Assembly (NCBI GenBank): GCA_041890515.1
Contig: JASDWX010000122.1
Coordinates: 1 to 64,000 of the forward strand
Reading direction: 5' to 3'
DNA length: 64,000 nucleotides
Origin: Colwellia_A sp041890515
GTDB taxonomy: Bacteria > Pseudomonadota > Gammaproteobacteria > Enterobacterales > Alteromonadaceae
The notes beneath the pieces were generated by a model. That model worked only from the letters and a program-made list of their open reading frames with translations, made no database searches and was not told the origin of the DNA. Below are positions 51,548 through 61,339 of this stretch, in pieces (positions within the stretch are counted from its first letter, which is position 1; each line of letters begins with the position of its first letter). A program made the position numbers and the translations under genes.

Positions 51548-53812
51548 TTATGACCTTGTATTCAATAGTGGGCTATTAAATTTCAAATTCTTATAGCAAC
51601 TATGGTCTGTAACCAGAATAAGTACATCGGCCCATGAATCTATTTCATCGATAGAGCTAATATTATTACAGTCCCAAGAGGGGACGTAAGGGTCATGATA
51701 GCTCACTTCAATACCTGCTTTATTAAAATAAGCCAATATTGCATCTGCTGGCGTTTCTCTACAATCATCAACGTTAGCTTTGTAGGCAACACCTAAAATG
51801 CCAATTTTAGTACCTTTTACCGACGCTAAAAGCTCAAGCGCCTTTGAAGCAACAATACTGGGACGTTCATCGTTAATTTTACGTGCTAATCGAATAAATT
51901 CACCTGCTTTAGTATTTTCAACCAAAAACCATGGGTCAATCGGTATACAGTGTCCACCGACACCAGGGCCAGGGCTTAATACGTTAACACGTGGATGACG
52001 ATTAGCGAGGCGAATAACTTCATGCACATCAACGTCAAGTTCTTCACAAACTTGTGCGAGCTCATTAGCAAAAGCAATACCTACATCACGAGACGTATTC
52101 TCAACCAATTTAATACATTCAGCCGTTGTTAAATCCGTTAAAAAAACCTCGCCGTTCACAAAGCTTTCATAAATAGTTTTTACTTTTTGCTGAGCTATTG
52201 GGCTTGATGCGCCAATAATTCGATCGTTATTAACTAACTCAAACAATGTTTCGCCTGGAATTGCACGTTCAGGGCAATGCACAACATCAACCTTAAGCCC
52301 AATTTCAGCAAAGCGTTGCTCTACAGCTAAACTCGTTTGTGGTGAAATAGTTGACTCAATAATAACCACTTGACCATCTTTAGCGACTTTTGCAATAGCA
52401 TCAACGGCAGCAAACACATAACTGCGATCACAACGGCTGTCTTTATGTGGTGTTGGCACTGCCACTAAATAAGTGTCACTTGAAGGAATGGTTGTTGACG
52501 CTTTTAAGAAGCCTTGAGTGACTACTTTTTTAATTAACTCTGGCATACCAAGTTCATCAAAAGGACATTCGCCACGATTAATTGAATCGACTTTTTCTTG
52601 GTTTAAGTCAACGCCAGTAACTGAATATCCCGCCTGAGCAATTAAACTCGAAATGGGTAGTCCCATATAACCTAAACCAACAACAGCTAAAGTTTCATTT
52701 TTAGCCTTTATGGTTGAATCATCTTGTTCTGTTAAATCTTTAATAATTACATCGAGTATATACTCAGCAACGTGTCCGTCACCAAATGGGTTCTCCCATG
52801 AATAATCATCTCGACTTAACCACTGCTTAGCGGCCTTAACCGCTTTAGCTGCATCGCGACCCACTAGTTCACTAGCGCCTACTTCAACGGCTTCAGGACG
52901 TTCTGTATTTTCTCGTAAGGTAAGGCTAGGTACACCGAGTAAACAAGCTTCTTCTTGAATACCGCCAGAATCAGTTAAAATTAACTTAGCGTGTTTTTGT
53001 AATTGAATAAAATCTAAATAACCAACGGGTGGGATCAATTGCAAATAACTGGGCAACTCAATATTAAACTCTTTAAGTTTTGACTGAGTTCTAGGATGAA
53101 TAGGCCAAACAATAGTGCCCGTATAATTTTTATGCATTTCATCAAACAAATGAAGTAATTCAAGCAAGTTCGATGAAATATCAACATTTGAGGCACGATG
53201 GGCAGTCACTAAAAAGTATTCACCTGCTTGTAGATTCAGTGTCGTTAATATTTTGCTTTTTTGCGCTGAAATTTCAAGGTGCTGAAAAAGAGAATCAGAA
53301 ACAGTATTACCAACAGTATGTATTTTATTGTTAGCGATACCCTCTGCTTTCAGGATTTTTTCTTGGTTTGGGCCAACCGCAAATAAATATTCGCTAATGT
53401 GGTCGGTCATAATTCGGTTGGTTTCTTCGGGCATGCTTCGGTCATAACTTCTTAGACCCGCTTCAATATGCCCTACTTTAATATTTAACTTTGACGCCGC
53501 TAAAGCCCCGGCTAAAACAGTATTTGTATCGCCTTGCACTAAGACAACGTCAGGTTTTTCGTCTAATAAAATAGGCTCCATTTTTATTAGAATATTACCT
53601 GTTTGGTTACTGTGTAAACCAGAACCCACACCTAAATTATAATGAGGGGCCGGAAGGTGCAATTCTTCAAAAAAAATACTGTCCATTTTTTTTGAATAAT
53701 GTTGATTTGAATGGATAATAAAAAAGGGAATATTTCTTTTTTCACACTCCCTAATTACTGGTGCCATTTTGATAATTTCAGGCCGTGTTCCAACAATGAT
53801 GCCAATTTTCAT
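51548..53812 (-). CDS. Fused UDP-GlcNAc 2-epimerase and UDP-ManNAc dehydrogenase (WecB-WecC)
   Basis: 754 residues combining two normally separate enzymes. Residues 1-~360 are a complete WecB: MKIGIIVGTRPEIIKMAPVI, GHIEAGLRSYDRSMPEE (Glu117, Glu131), TAHRASNVD (His206) and LTDSGGIQEEACLLGVP. After a short linker (about 361-372) comes a complete WecC: Rossmann motif VVGLGYMGLPISSLIAQAGY, TAECIKLVENTSRDV, catalytic Cys622 in GVGGHCIPIDPWF, and LGVAYKANVDDCRETPA. The product is predicted to convert UDP-GlcNAc through UDP-ManNAc to UDP-ManNAcA, a sugar donor for the polysaccharide. AGGG lies about 7 bases before the ATG. Divergent from the exosortase gene. The nucleotide sequence shows a single unbroken frame. 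Confidence 0.93.
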   Translation of the reverse strand: MKIGIIVGTRPEIIKMAPVIRECEKRNIPFFIIHSNQHYSKKMDSIFFEELHLPAPHYNLGVGSGLHSNQTGNILIKMEPILLDEKPDVVLVQGDTNTVLAGALAASKLNIKVGHIEAGLRSYDRSMPEETNRIMTDHISEYLFAVGPNQEKILKAEGIANNKIHTVGNTVSDSLFQHLEISAQKSKILTTLNLQAGEYFLVTAHRASNVDISSNLLELLHLFDEMHKNYTGTIVWPIHPRTQSKLKEFNIELPSYLQLIPPVGYLDFIQLQKHAKLILTDSGGIQEEACLLGVPSLTLRENTERPEAVEVGASELVGRDAAKAVKAAKQWLSRDDYSWENPFGDGHVAEYILDVIIKDLTEQDDSTIKAKNETLAVVGLGYMGLPISSLIAQAGYSVTGVDLNQEKVDSINRGECPFDELGMPELIKKVVTQGFLKASTTIPSSDTYLVAVPTPHKDSRCDRSYVFAAVDAIAKVAKDGQVVIIESTISPQTSLAVEQRFAEIGLKVDVVHCPERAIPGETLFELVNNDRIIGASSPIAQQKVKTIYESFVNGEVFLTDLTTAECIKLVENTSRDVGIAFANELAQVCEELDVDVHEVIRLANRHPRVNVLSPGPGVGGHCIPIDPWFLVENTKAGEFIRLARKINDERPSIVASKALELLASVKGTKIGILGVAYKANVDDCRETPADAILAYFNKAGIEVSYHDPYVPSWDCNNISSIDEIDSWADVLILVTDHSCYKNLKFNSPLLNTRS

Positions 53813-53952
53813 TTAAATTTCCCTACAATAATGATTCAAATTAAATAGCTTCAGTTTACCTGTAAAAAAAAGTTTTAAAAGTACCTTCTCTGATTGTTAC
53901 AAGATTATCATTAAATATTCATCTGCAAATACTCGACATAAAACCATAATAT

Positions 53953-53967
53953 TGGCTCGATATCGGC
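53953..53967 (+). promoter_or_regulatory. Candidate sigma-54 element upstream of the exosortase gene
   Basis: TGGCTCGATATCGGC has GG and GC pairs with the 10-base spacing of sigma-54 promoters and 7 of 10 consensus positions, though the -12 part is weak. It is 113 bases before the exosortase ATG. The 267-base gap otherwise holds no gene and no second clear site for the divergent WecB-WecC gene. Confidence 0.3.
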
Positions 53968-54079
53968 TTGAAAAAGCAATAGCGTGTGAGTCAAAGTATT
54001 GATAGAGTATGAAGGATTGACGCTGTTTTACTTAAAAATAATTTTTTTCCCCACTAATTAACTAATTAAATAACTAAAA

Positions 54080-55474
54080 ATGATTAATAATACTAATACC
54101 AAGCCTTTAGAAGAAAGGACACTCAAACCACTTATTGGACTTGTGCTTGTTTTTTTATTTTTTTCTCTTTCCAATATCCCTGTTTTACAAACAATATGGG
54201 AAAATAGTTTTGATGATGGTACATATTCACACGCTTACCTCATTCCCATAATATCTATGTACTTATATTATCAATTATCTAGAATAGGTAAGTTAACCTA
54301 TAGAGATAATATTTCAATTTTACCTCTCACGTTGCTTTGCTGTAGTGCAACGTTGTTTTTCATAATGGTCTCTGCACAGATAAGCCTTGGTTATTGGGCT
54401 GCAACGTTAGCCGTTTTATTATCTAGTATTTTGTTAATATACCGCGCTAATTGGCAAGTTTTCTTCCCAACATTATTTCTTGCTTTTTTAATGCCAGGCT
54501 GGGGAGTTTTAACTGCGAGCTTACAAAAAATATCAATAAACGCCGTTAGCTTTTTAATGAGCTACACTGGTATACCTACCTTTGTTGAAGGCAATTTAGT
54601 AACGATTCCAGCTGGTGTTTTTGAAATTGCAGATGGTTGCAGTGGCCTAAGATACCTTATTGTATCATTGGCTATTAGCTCATTATTTAGCTTTCTTTAT
54701 ATTAAAAATATTCGCAACGCATTAGTATTTTTTACTGTTGCTATTTTAGGGGCTTTAATTACCAATTGGATAAGAATAACCGCATTAATTCTTGTTGGTG
54801 AATACACAAATATGGAAAGTGACTTAATGACAGATCACAACATGTTTGGTTGGTATTTATATATTCCCTTTATGTTTTTATTGTTTGTGTGGGGTAATAA
54901 ATTGACTGACCATGATCAGCTGGTGTTGCCATCAACCACTGCAGACATTCAACCAGTAGAAAAGACCTATCCAACACTACCTAATGTTGTAATCTTTGCT
55001 GTAGTTGTTGCATTATCATCAACAGCACTAAAATCATTATTATTGACAAATTCAACTGCGAAAACTGAAACAACAGTGATCAAACCAATAATTAAACGCT
55101 TTACCAATGTTGAACACGTTTTATCAAATAGTAACAACACCTCGAAAATATATTTGAAGTACTACTTCAACGGTGCCTTAGACAATGGTAAGCCAACAGC
55201 ACATGACAACGTTTATATTCCACAAGGCTCGCGTAGCATTAAACAAGAAATTATAGGTGCCTGGAACAACATAACCGTTGTTAAAAATAATAAATTCGCA
55301 CTCATACGTTACAGTTTTGACATTAATAAACAACAAACAGCCTATGTAGGAGGATTTAAAAAGCAACGTATAAAAGCAGCACTATTAGGTAATAGTGAAA
55401 CTTATTTACATTGGCAATATATCCCTTGTTTAACTGATTGTGTAGAAGAAAAAAATGAATTTAATGTTTATTAA
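54080..55474 (+). CDS. xrtA: Exosortase (XrtA type) with EpsI-like C-terminal domain
   Basis: Integral membrane transpeptidase-like enzyme that recognises PEP-CTERM signals. 464 residues: about eight transmembrane helices in the first 290 residues carry the catalytic signature FEIADGCSGLRYLIVSLA (Cys187, Arg191), NWIRI (Arg232) and DHNMFGW (His253). The wording IPAGVFEIADGCSGLRY is close to EpsH/XrtA. A further helix (about 305-320) leads to a soluble C-terminal domain (about 335-464) resembling EpsI, often a separate protein. No good ribosome binding site is seen before the ATG. It heads the plus-strand polysaccharide genes. Confidence 0.9.
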   Translation: MINNTNTKPLEERTLKPLIGLVLVFLFFSLSNIPVLQTIWENSFDDGTYSHAYLIPIISMYLYYQLSRIGKLTYRDNISILPLTLLCCSATLFFIMVSAQISLGYWAATLAVLLSSILLIYRANWQVFFPTLFLAFLMPGWGVLTASLQKISINAVSFLMSYTGIPTFVEGNLVTIPAGVFEIADGCSGLRYLIVSLAISSLFSFLYIKNIRNALVFFTVAILGALITNWIRITALILVGEYTNMESDLMTDHNMFGWYLYIPFMFLLFVWGNKLTDHDQLVLPSTTADIQPVEKTYPTLPNVVIFAVVVALSSTALKSLLLTNSTAKTETTVIKPIIKRFTNVEHVLSNSNNTSKIYLKYYFNGALDNGKPTAHDNVYIPQGSRSIKQEIIGAWNNITVVKNNKFALIRYSFDINKQQTAYVGGFKKQRIKAALLGNSETYLHWQYIPCLTDCVEEKNEFNVY

Positions 55475-55514
55475 CCATTAAATTCATAAAATATTAATTA
55501 GAAGGCTATTCCTC

Positions 55515-56996
55515 TTGGTTAAACTGATTATTTTCATCTTATTTTTACTCGTTTTTACTGCTGAAGCTAACAATAAAATTTGTTCACCAGCACCTTTAAT
55601 TGGGAAGGCCTATTATGTATCTCCTCAAGGGAAAAACTATAAGGGTGATGGCAGTAGGTTAAATCCTTGGCAAACAATTAGTTATGGTATAGCTGTTATA
55701 CCTGATGGAAATAGCCTAATTGTCGAAGAGGGCTCCTATGAAGGGCTCATTAAAATAAGTAAGTCGTTTGAAAAAGGTGTATTAATTAAATCAGAGTTTC
55801 CTTATCTAGCGAAGTTAACAAGCAACCAACGTGTAATTGCATTAGTGAAAGAAGCTGCAAATATTATTATTGAAGGCTTTGAGATTACTCATAACACAAA
55901 AGACGCCAAACCACTTGTTGTTCATATTGATGGCTGGGGTAGGAATACGGTTAAAAACATCACGTTGAGAAATAACATTATTCATGATAGTTACAATAAT
56001 GATTTATTAAAAATAAATTACGGTGCTGAAGATATTACAGTGGAATGTAATATGTTTTATAATCAAGGTAATTCTGATGAGCATATTGATATTAATAGTG
56101 CTGCCAATATTACTGTAAGCGACAATGTTTTTTTTAATGACTTTCCTAAAAGCAATCGTAAAATCACTAAAAAATCATCAAGCTTTATCGTTATTAAAGA
56201 CAGTAATAATAATGATGACCGCTTCCATGGAGCTGAAAATATCACCATTAAGAGAAACGTGTTCTTCAATTGGCAAGGTTCTCATGGACAAAGCTTTATT
56301 TTAGTAGGTGAAGACGGGAAGAGTTACTATGAAGCGCATAATGTAAATATCTACAATAATTTAATGCTCGGGAATAGTCCTTTCAACATAAGAGCCCCAT
56401 TTATGGTTAAAGGCGCAAAAGATATCAATTTTTTCAATAATACAATAAGTGGAGATTTACCTAGTAATGCTTTTGCCATAAGGGTGACGCGAGAGCAAAA
56501 AAATAAAAAGCCAACCCACATTAATCTCTATAATAATATTTGGTCAGATCCAACGGGGACAATGGGCCAAGGTGCCCATGAAAATGATATAGATTTTTCT
56601 GACACGTTATTTTATCAACTTAACCAGTTTACCCTAAGCAATAATTTGTACTGGAATAATGGCGATTCACTGCCTTATTCACTCTTAGATAAAATCAATC
56701 CTAGTGCTGATAATGAGCAGGTTATAAGTGACCCTCACCTAGGTGACAATACTCAGCTTATAAGCCCGATATGGAATAATATAACTCAGACATTCGATGA
56801 TGGTTCCTTTGAAATAAGAGAAGTCTTTTTACGACTAGTTAACTTTTATGGTATACCCAAGTTCAACTACACTAAACGTGAAGCTAATACTAATAAAACA
56901 CTTTATTTTCCAAAGAGTGATATTTTAGGTCAAGAAAGAACAATACCTCACTCTATTGGCGCATACCATTTAAGTAGCGAAAAAAAAACACAATAA
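55515..56996 (+). CDS. Secreted right-handed parallel beta-helix protein
   Basis: 493 residues with signal peptide about 1-19 (cleavage near TAEA). The start YYVSPQGKNYKGDGSRLNPW matches the DUF1565-type N-cap of parallel beta-helix proteins, followed by many N-rich coils (NITLRNNIIHDSYNN, NVNIYNNLMLGNSPFNI). This architecture is typical of polysaccharide lyases and hydrolases. Start codon TTG, with AGAAGG about 10 bases upstream; no in-frame ATG is near. Beside an exosortase and a heparinase-like gene it probably trims or remodels the exported polysaccharide. The catalytic residues cannot be assigned. Confidence 0.82.
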   Translation: MVKLIIFILFLLVFTAEANNKICSPAPLIGKAYYVSPQGKNYKGDGSRLNPWQTISYGIAVIPDGNSLIVEEGSYEGLIKISKSFEKGVLIKSEFPYLAKLTSNQRVIALVKEAANIIIEGFEITHNTKDAKPLVVHIDGWGRNTVKNITLRNNIIHDSYNNDLLKINYGAEDITVECNMFYNQGNSDEHIDINSAANITVSDNVFFNDFPKSNRKITKKSSSFIVIKDSNNNDDRFHGAENITIKRNVFFNWQGSHGQSFILVGEDGKSYYEAHNVNIYNNLMLGNSPFNIRAPFMVKGAKDINFFNNTISGDLPSNAFAIRVTREQKNKKPTHINLYNNIWSDPTGTMGQGAHENDIDFSDTLFYQLNQFTLSNNLYWNNGDSLPYSLLDKINPSADNEQVISDPHLGDNTQLISPIWNNITQTFDDGSFEIREVFLRLVNFYGIPKFNYTKREANTNKTLYFPKSDILGQERTIPHSIGAYHLSSEKKTQ

Positions 56997-57089
56997 ATGT
57001 CATTGTTATTAACTATAATAAAAGCTCAAAAATAGCTGCTCAACTAATTAATTTTCGACCTAGACATTTTATATAAAGGTAAATAAAAA

Positions 57090-59783
57090 ATGACAAACTA
57101 CAGCCTAGCCTATTGCCTTTATATATTTTTTATTGCGTTATCAATACAATCTTGTGGTGGTAGTAAATCTAATTCGCCTAAAAACACTATTATGATTACC
57201 TCAATTGATATTAATACGCCTCTGCATGAACTCAGTGACGTGTCACTAACAGCAAATGTATCAACACCTAGTAACAGCAATTTAACTTATCAATGGCATC
57301 AAAATTCAGGTATTCTGCTTACCTTAAAAAATAGTACCCAACGAACAGTGCTATTTACTAGCCCTAACTTAACAGCAAATGAAACCGTTAATCTTGAATT
57401 AACAGTTACAGACAATAAACATAGCTATAAAAAGGAAGTAAACCTCACCTTACGCTATATCAATACGCCGCCTGTTATAGAAGTAGAGAAAAATTTCATT
57501 GTTAATGAACACTCTGAAATAACCATTACAGGAAAAGTATTTGACGAAGAGGGCGAGGTCACTAGCCAGTGGCTACAAACATCGGGAATTAATGTAGAGC
57601 TAACAAGTCAAAACTCAGAAATGTCCTTTAAAGCTCCTGAACTAGTAGACACAGCTGAGATATTAACATTTGAATTAACAGCAATAGACAGTGATGGTAC
57701 CAATACGAAAAAAACAGTTTCTATAACAATACTACCTTCCACTGTTGAAATTCCACAACATGTTTTACTACTTTCTAACGAGCGCATAGCCAAAGTTAAA
57801 GCAAAAATAGCACTAGACGAAAATGCTTGGCGCGCTTTAAGCAAAAAACTTGATAACTATTTTATTAGAGTACCTTACAACTCAGGAGAATACGCTGCTA
57901 GCTTTGCCTTAGCTTTCTATATCACAGGTGAAATGCGCTATATCAATAGAGCCATTGAACTCTTAGATCACACTTATTTTAGCCTGCCTGATATTGGCTG
58001 GCAGTATTATAATAGCCGCAATTCCTTTAGAAATGGTGCCCGCTGGGCAGTTATGGGCTACACATGGGTAAAATCATATCTTTCCCCTGCTGAGCAAGTA
58101 AAAATAGAAAAAATACTCGCTGTTTGGGCTGAGTTTTGGCTAGATCATATTGATTATAAAAATGACTTTGAAAGTTTAAGGATTGGAGATAGTGACAATT
58201 TAACTTCTCTCGCCGAAAATATCACCCTCTTAGGCTACGCACTTAAAGACTCTTCGCAATATGCTAGTTTGGGCGAAGACCTTTTAAGTGCTGGTGACAC
58301 CTTACTTAATCGTTTTATTGTTGATTATTACATGAAAGACATTATGGCTGGTGGCGCTTGGGCAGAGGGCTCTGATTACAGCCCTAATACCCAACGCCAT
58401 TGGATAAGAATATTTATGATCAATAAAGATCAACGCAATATTGACTATCCAACCAATTATGCTCATCAGGCGTTACAAGCCCTTATCCACCAAACTCTTG
58501 CTAACTACACCGGTTTCTACAAATACGGTTCAGAAGAAAAAGCGACCGACTATGAACCAATGTCTGATGACTATCGTTATGAGTTTGCAATGGAGCTAAT
58601 GGGCATTTTAGAAGATGAAAAAGATTTATCACAAATTTCCCAATGGTTTAACACGCTTATAGCTAAAGATGGTTACAAGAAACTATCAATGACCACTCAT
58701 TTTCATCGTTTATTATATCAAGACCCTTTATTTGATAATGGGTTTCCTCATTATCCTGAAAGTACAATCAATGTATCTGATGGCGTAGGGTTGGTAAGTA
58801 GTAGAAGTGATTGGACAAGTTCAGCCTCAAATCTCTATTTTATTAACCGAAAACTTCGAGTAGACCATGAACACAAAGATGCATTATCATTTGATGTAGC
58901 CCACGCTGGCAATTGGATTACAAAAGAAACGACTGGTTATGGTGGCAGTGCCTCTACCAGCATAGCTCATAATACCATTTTAATAGAAAATGCTGAGGAT
59001 GGTTCATCAAGTCCTACAGGCAGACCTGCAGGAAAGCCAAAGTATTATCATATATACGATGACCAGCATTTGACATTAATTTCTGCCGACGCCACACAAA
59101 GCTATAATATGTCTGGCTATTTTGCGACTAATTATGCAGAGTTAGTCAATAGACAGCTAGCTTTTATTAAACCAAACATCGTTATTACCTATGATCATGT
59201 GGTAACCCGTCCGGATAAAATCAAAGATTTGATCCAGTATAATGATTTGGGCCTGACTCAAGGTATGAATCACACAAGGTGGGTTAAAACCATTCAACAT
59301 TTTCAAGCAAAACCAGAAAAACAAGCATTATCAAACAAAACTTTTTTAATTGATGACGGAAAAAGTAAAGTTTTATTTCAAAACATTTGGCCAGAGAATG
59401 TAAATATAGACGTAGTTGATGAAAAAGTTTTATGGGCTGATGCAGCAGATTATCAAATACAGAGCAACCAAAAAAAATGGCATCTTAGTATTTCTAACGC
59501 AAGCAGAACGCCGAACCATGAACTTATTAATATAATGAAATTTAACTCTAATGGGCTAGGTATACAATTTAATGAACAGCCTATTGTGATGACCAAAGAC
59601 AATGGATTAATAAAAAGTAACAACATTATTGGTGTTGCCATTTCCTCAGCATCAGAGAAGTTTATAATCTTATTTAGCCAAGCACCTGAAATGCTGATCG
59701 AAAATATCGAATATGAACTTCCTGCTGGCTATGAAAATGCTTTAATATATATAATTAGTAATAACTTAAAAGATAAACAGTAA
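57090..59783 (+). CDS. Heparinase II/III-like lipoprotein with two Ig/PKD-like domains
   Basis: 897 residues. Lipoprotein signal with Cys22 (SIQSCGGS). Two N-terminal beta-sandwich modules of PKD/Ig type (about 30-125, 125-215). The middle, about 225-570, is an alpha-toroid lyase domain (TGEMRYINRAIELLDH, NGARWAVMGYTWVKSYL). The C-terminal beta-sandwich carries the Hepar_II_III motif RVDHEHKDALSFDVAHAG. Family members cleave acidic polysaccharides by beta-elimination. In an EPS locus it probably acts on the cell's own polysaccharide, here outside the cytoplasm and lipid-anchored. AAAGGT precedes the ATG. Confidence 0.85.
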   Translation: MTNYSLAYCLYIFFIALSIQSCGGSKSNSPKNTIMITSIDINTPLHELSDVSLTANVSTPSNSNLTYQWHQNSGILLTLKNSTQRTVLFTSPNLTANETVNLELTVTDNKHSYKKEVNLTLRYINTPPVIEVEKNFIVNEHSEITITGKVFDEEGEVTSQWLQTSGINVELTSQNSEMSFKAPELVDTAEILTFELTAIDSDGTNTKKTVSITILPSTVEIPQHVLLLSNERIAKVKAKIALDENAWRALSKKLDNYFIRVPYNSGEYAASFALAFYITGEMRYINRAIELLDHTYFSLPDIGWQYYNSRNSFRNGARWAVMGYTWVKSYLSPAEQVKIEKILAVWAEFWLDHIDYKNDFESLRIGDSDNLTSLAENITLLGYALKDSSQYASLGEDLLSAGDTLLNRFIVDYYMKDIMAGGAWAEGSDYSPNTQRHWIRIFMINKDQRNIDYPTNYAHQALQALIHQTLANYTGFYKYGSEEKATDYEPMSDDYRYEFAMELMGILEDEKDLSQISQWFNTLIAKDGYKKLSMTTHFHRLLYQDPLFDNGFPHYPESTINVSDGVGLVSSRSDWTSSASNLYFINRKLRVDHEHKDALSFDVAHAGNWITKETTGYGGSASTSIAHNTILIENAEDGSSSPTGRPAGKPKYYHIYDDQHLTLISADATQSYNMSGYFATNYAELVNRQLAFIKPNIVITYDHVVTRPDKIKDLIQYNDLGLTQGMNHTRWVKTIQHFQAKPEKQALSNKTFLIDDGKSKVLFQNIWPENVNIDVVDEKVLWADAADYQIQSNQKKWHLSISNASRTPNHELINIMKFNSNGLGIQFNEQPIVMTKDNGLIKSNNIIGVAISSASEKFIILFSQAPEMLIENIEYELPAGYENALIYIISNNLKDKQ

Positions 59784-59848
59784 CCTAGCATTGCCTCTCG
59801 TTAATTTAATTAATGACCTGATAATTTAGTAAATAGCCAACGGTAAAA

Positions 59849-61336
59849 ATGAAAAAACAACTATTAAAAAGCTCAACGTTTCGGTTCATAGAAATTGCAG
59901 TCGCCACCATTTTATCTATTTTATTAACGCCATATTTAATACATAACCTAGGCGCAGAAAATTATGGTTTATGGATATTATTATTATCAACTTTAGGTTG
60001 GTTTAATTTTATTGACTTAGGTTTTTCATATGCGGTTCAACGAAATATAACCATTTACCTTGAGCAGCAAAGCAACCATAAAATTAATCAAGTATTTTCA
60101 GTTGCTATTGTTCTATTTTCAACGTTAGGCATAATTGCCACGCTTGGTATACTTACCCTAGCGCTATACCCATCTTTGTTAGGGATAGAAGGTAGCATTG
60201 AACATACCGCTAGCATTTCATTATCATTTCTAGCAATAAAAGTCTTACTAGACTTTATAATGAATAGTTTTCATGGCTTTTATGCCGCATATCTAAGACA
60301 AGATATTGACGCAAAAATAAGTACGTTTAATACCATCATAAAATCAGTTTGCATATATTACCTAATACTCGACTTCAATATCTACGGGGCAGTTGCGGCA
60401 ACGATATTTGCTGATATTATTACTCACTCCTTAAAAATATATTTTGCTAAAAAGTTGCATCCAAGCTTTAAATTTCAACTCCATCTGGTTAAGTTTATAG
60501 AAGTAAAAAAACTCTTTGCCTTCTCTAAACATTTGGTGCTTAACGGTATCGCTAAAAGCGCTAATCAGCGTGTAGACCCTATCATTATTTCCCATTTGCT
60601 TAACCTGAATACATTAGCACTCTTTAGCATCATAAGTGGCTTAATAACAAAAGTTGAAGCCTTTGTTAATTCCGCAGTAGGTATTTTTCAAGCACCGCTT
60701 ACAAAACTAGTAGCAAGAGGCGCACCTATTGAAGGGGTATTTAAACAAATAGTAAGTATTAACTACTTTATCGTACTAATTTTTTATACTCCTTTAGCAA
60801 TACTTGCCGAAGACTTCATTTATTTGTGGATAGGCCCTGAGTATACGGGTGCAGCAGAACTGGCTCCTATACTTGGTATGGCTTTTATTTGTAAAACAAT
60901 ATCTCGGCCAGTGAGTAGCTTATTATTAGCGCAATCTAATCATAAATTACTTTCTGTAGTAAATCTCTTTGGTACTGTCCTTAATATCGTTATATCAATA
61001 ATTCTAGGTGGAATGTTCGGATTACTCGGCATTGCTATCTCAACTGCAATTTCATTTTTCATAACAGATGTTTTATTGCATTTTTATTTATTAAAAAAAT
61101 ATACTCAATTTTCTATTTTGAACACTTCAATACGCTTTTTCGTTACCTGCTTTTTATACTGGTTTTTCATCGTAGCTGGAAAATATCTAATGCTGAATTT
61201 TTCATACCTAAGTTGGTTAGAATTAATTACTTTGGGGGCTTTCTTGTTCACTTCAATATCTTTTTCGTCTTATATGATTATTTTACAAAAACCTTTAAGG
61301 CACAAACTTGTTAACATGATTATTAAAAGGAATTAA
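59849..61336 (+). CDS. Polysaccharide flippase (Wzx/MOP family)
   Basis: 495 residues with about 12-14 transmembrane helices. N-terminus FRFIEIAVATILSILLTPYLI and the pattern GAENYGLWILLLSTLGWFNF are typical of oligosaccharide flippases. It is predicted to turn lipid-linked repeat units from the cytoplasmic to the periplasmic face. It follows the lyase genes and is joined, with a 3-base gap, to a glycosyltransferase gene. Confidence 0.87.
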   Translation: MKKQLLKSSTFRFIEIAVATILSILLTPYLIHNLGAENYGLWILLLSTLGWFNFIDLGFSYAVQRNITIYLEQQSNHKINQVFSVAIVLFSTLGIIATLGILTLALYPSLLGIEGSIEHTASISLSFLAIKVLLDFIMNSFHGFYAAYLRQDIDAKISTFNTIIKSVCIYYLILDFNIYGAVAATIFADIITHSLKIYFAKKLHPSFKFQLHLVKFIEVKKLFAFSKHLVLNGIAKSANQRVDPIIISHLLNLNTLALFSIISGLITKVEAFVNSAVGIFQAPLTKLVARGAPIEGVFKQIVSINYFIVLIFYTPLAILAEDFIYLWIGPEYTGAAELAPILGMAFICKTISRPVSSLLLAQSNHKLLSVVNLFGTVLNIVISIILGGMFGLLGIAISTAISFFITDVLLHFYLLKKYTQFSILNTSIRFFVTCFLYWFFIVAGKYLMLNFSYLSWLELITLGAFLFTSISFSSYMIILQKPLRHKLVNMIIKRN

Positions 61337-61339
61337 GTT

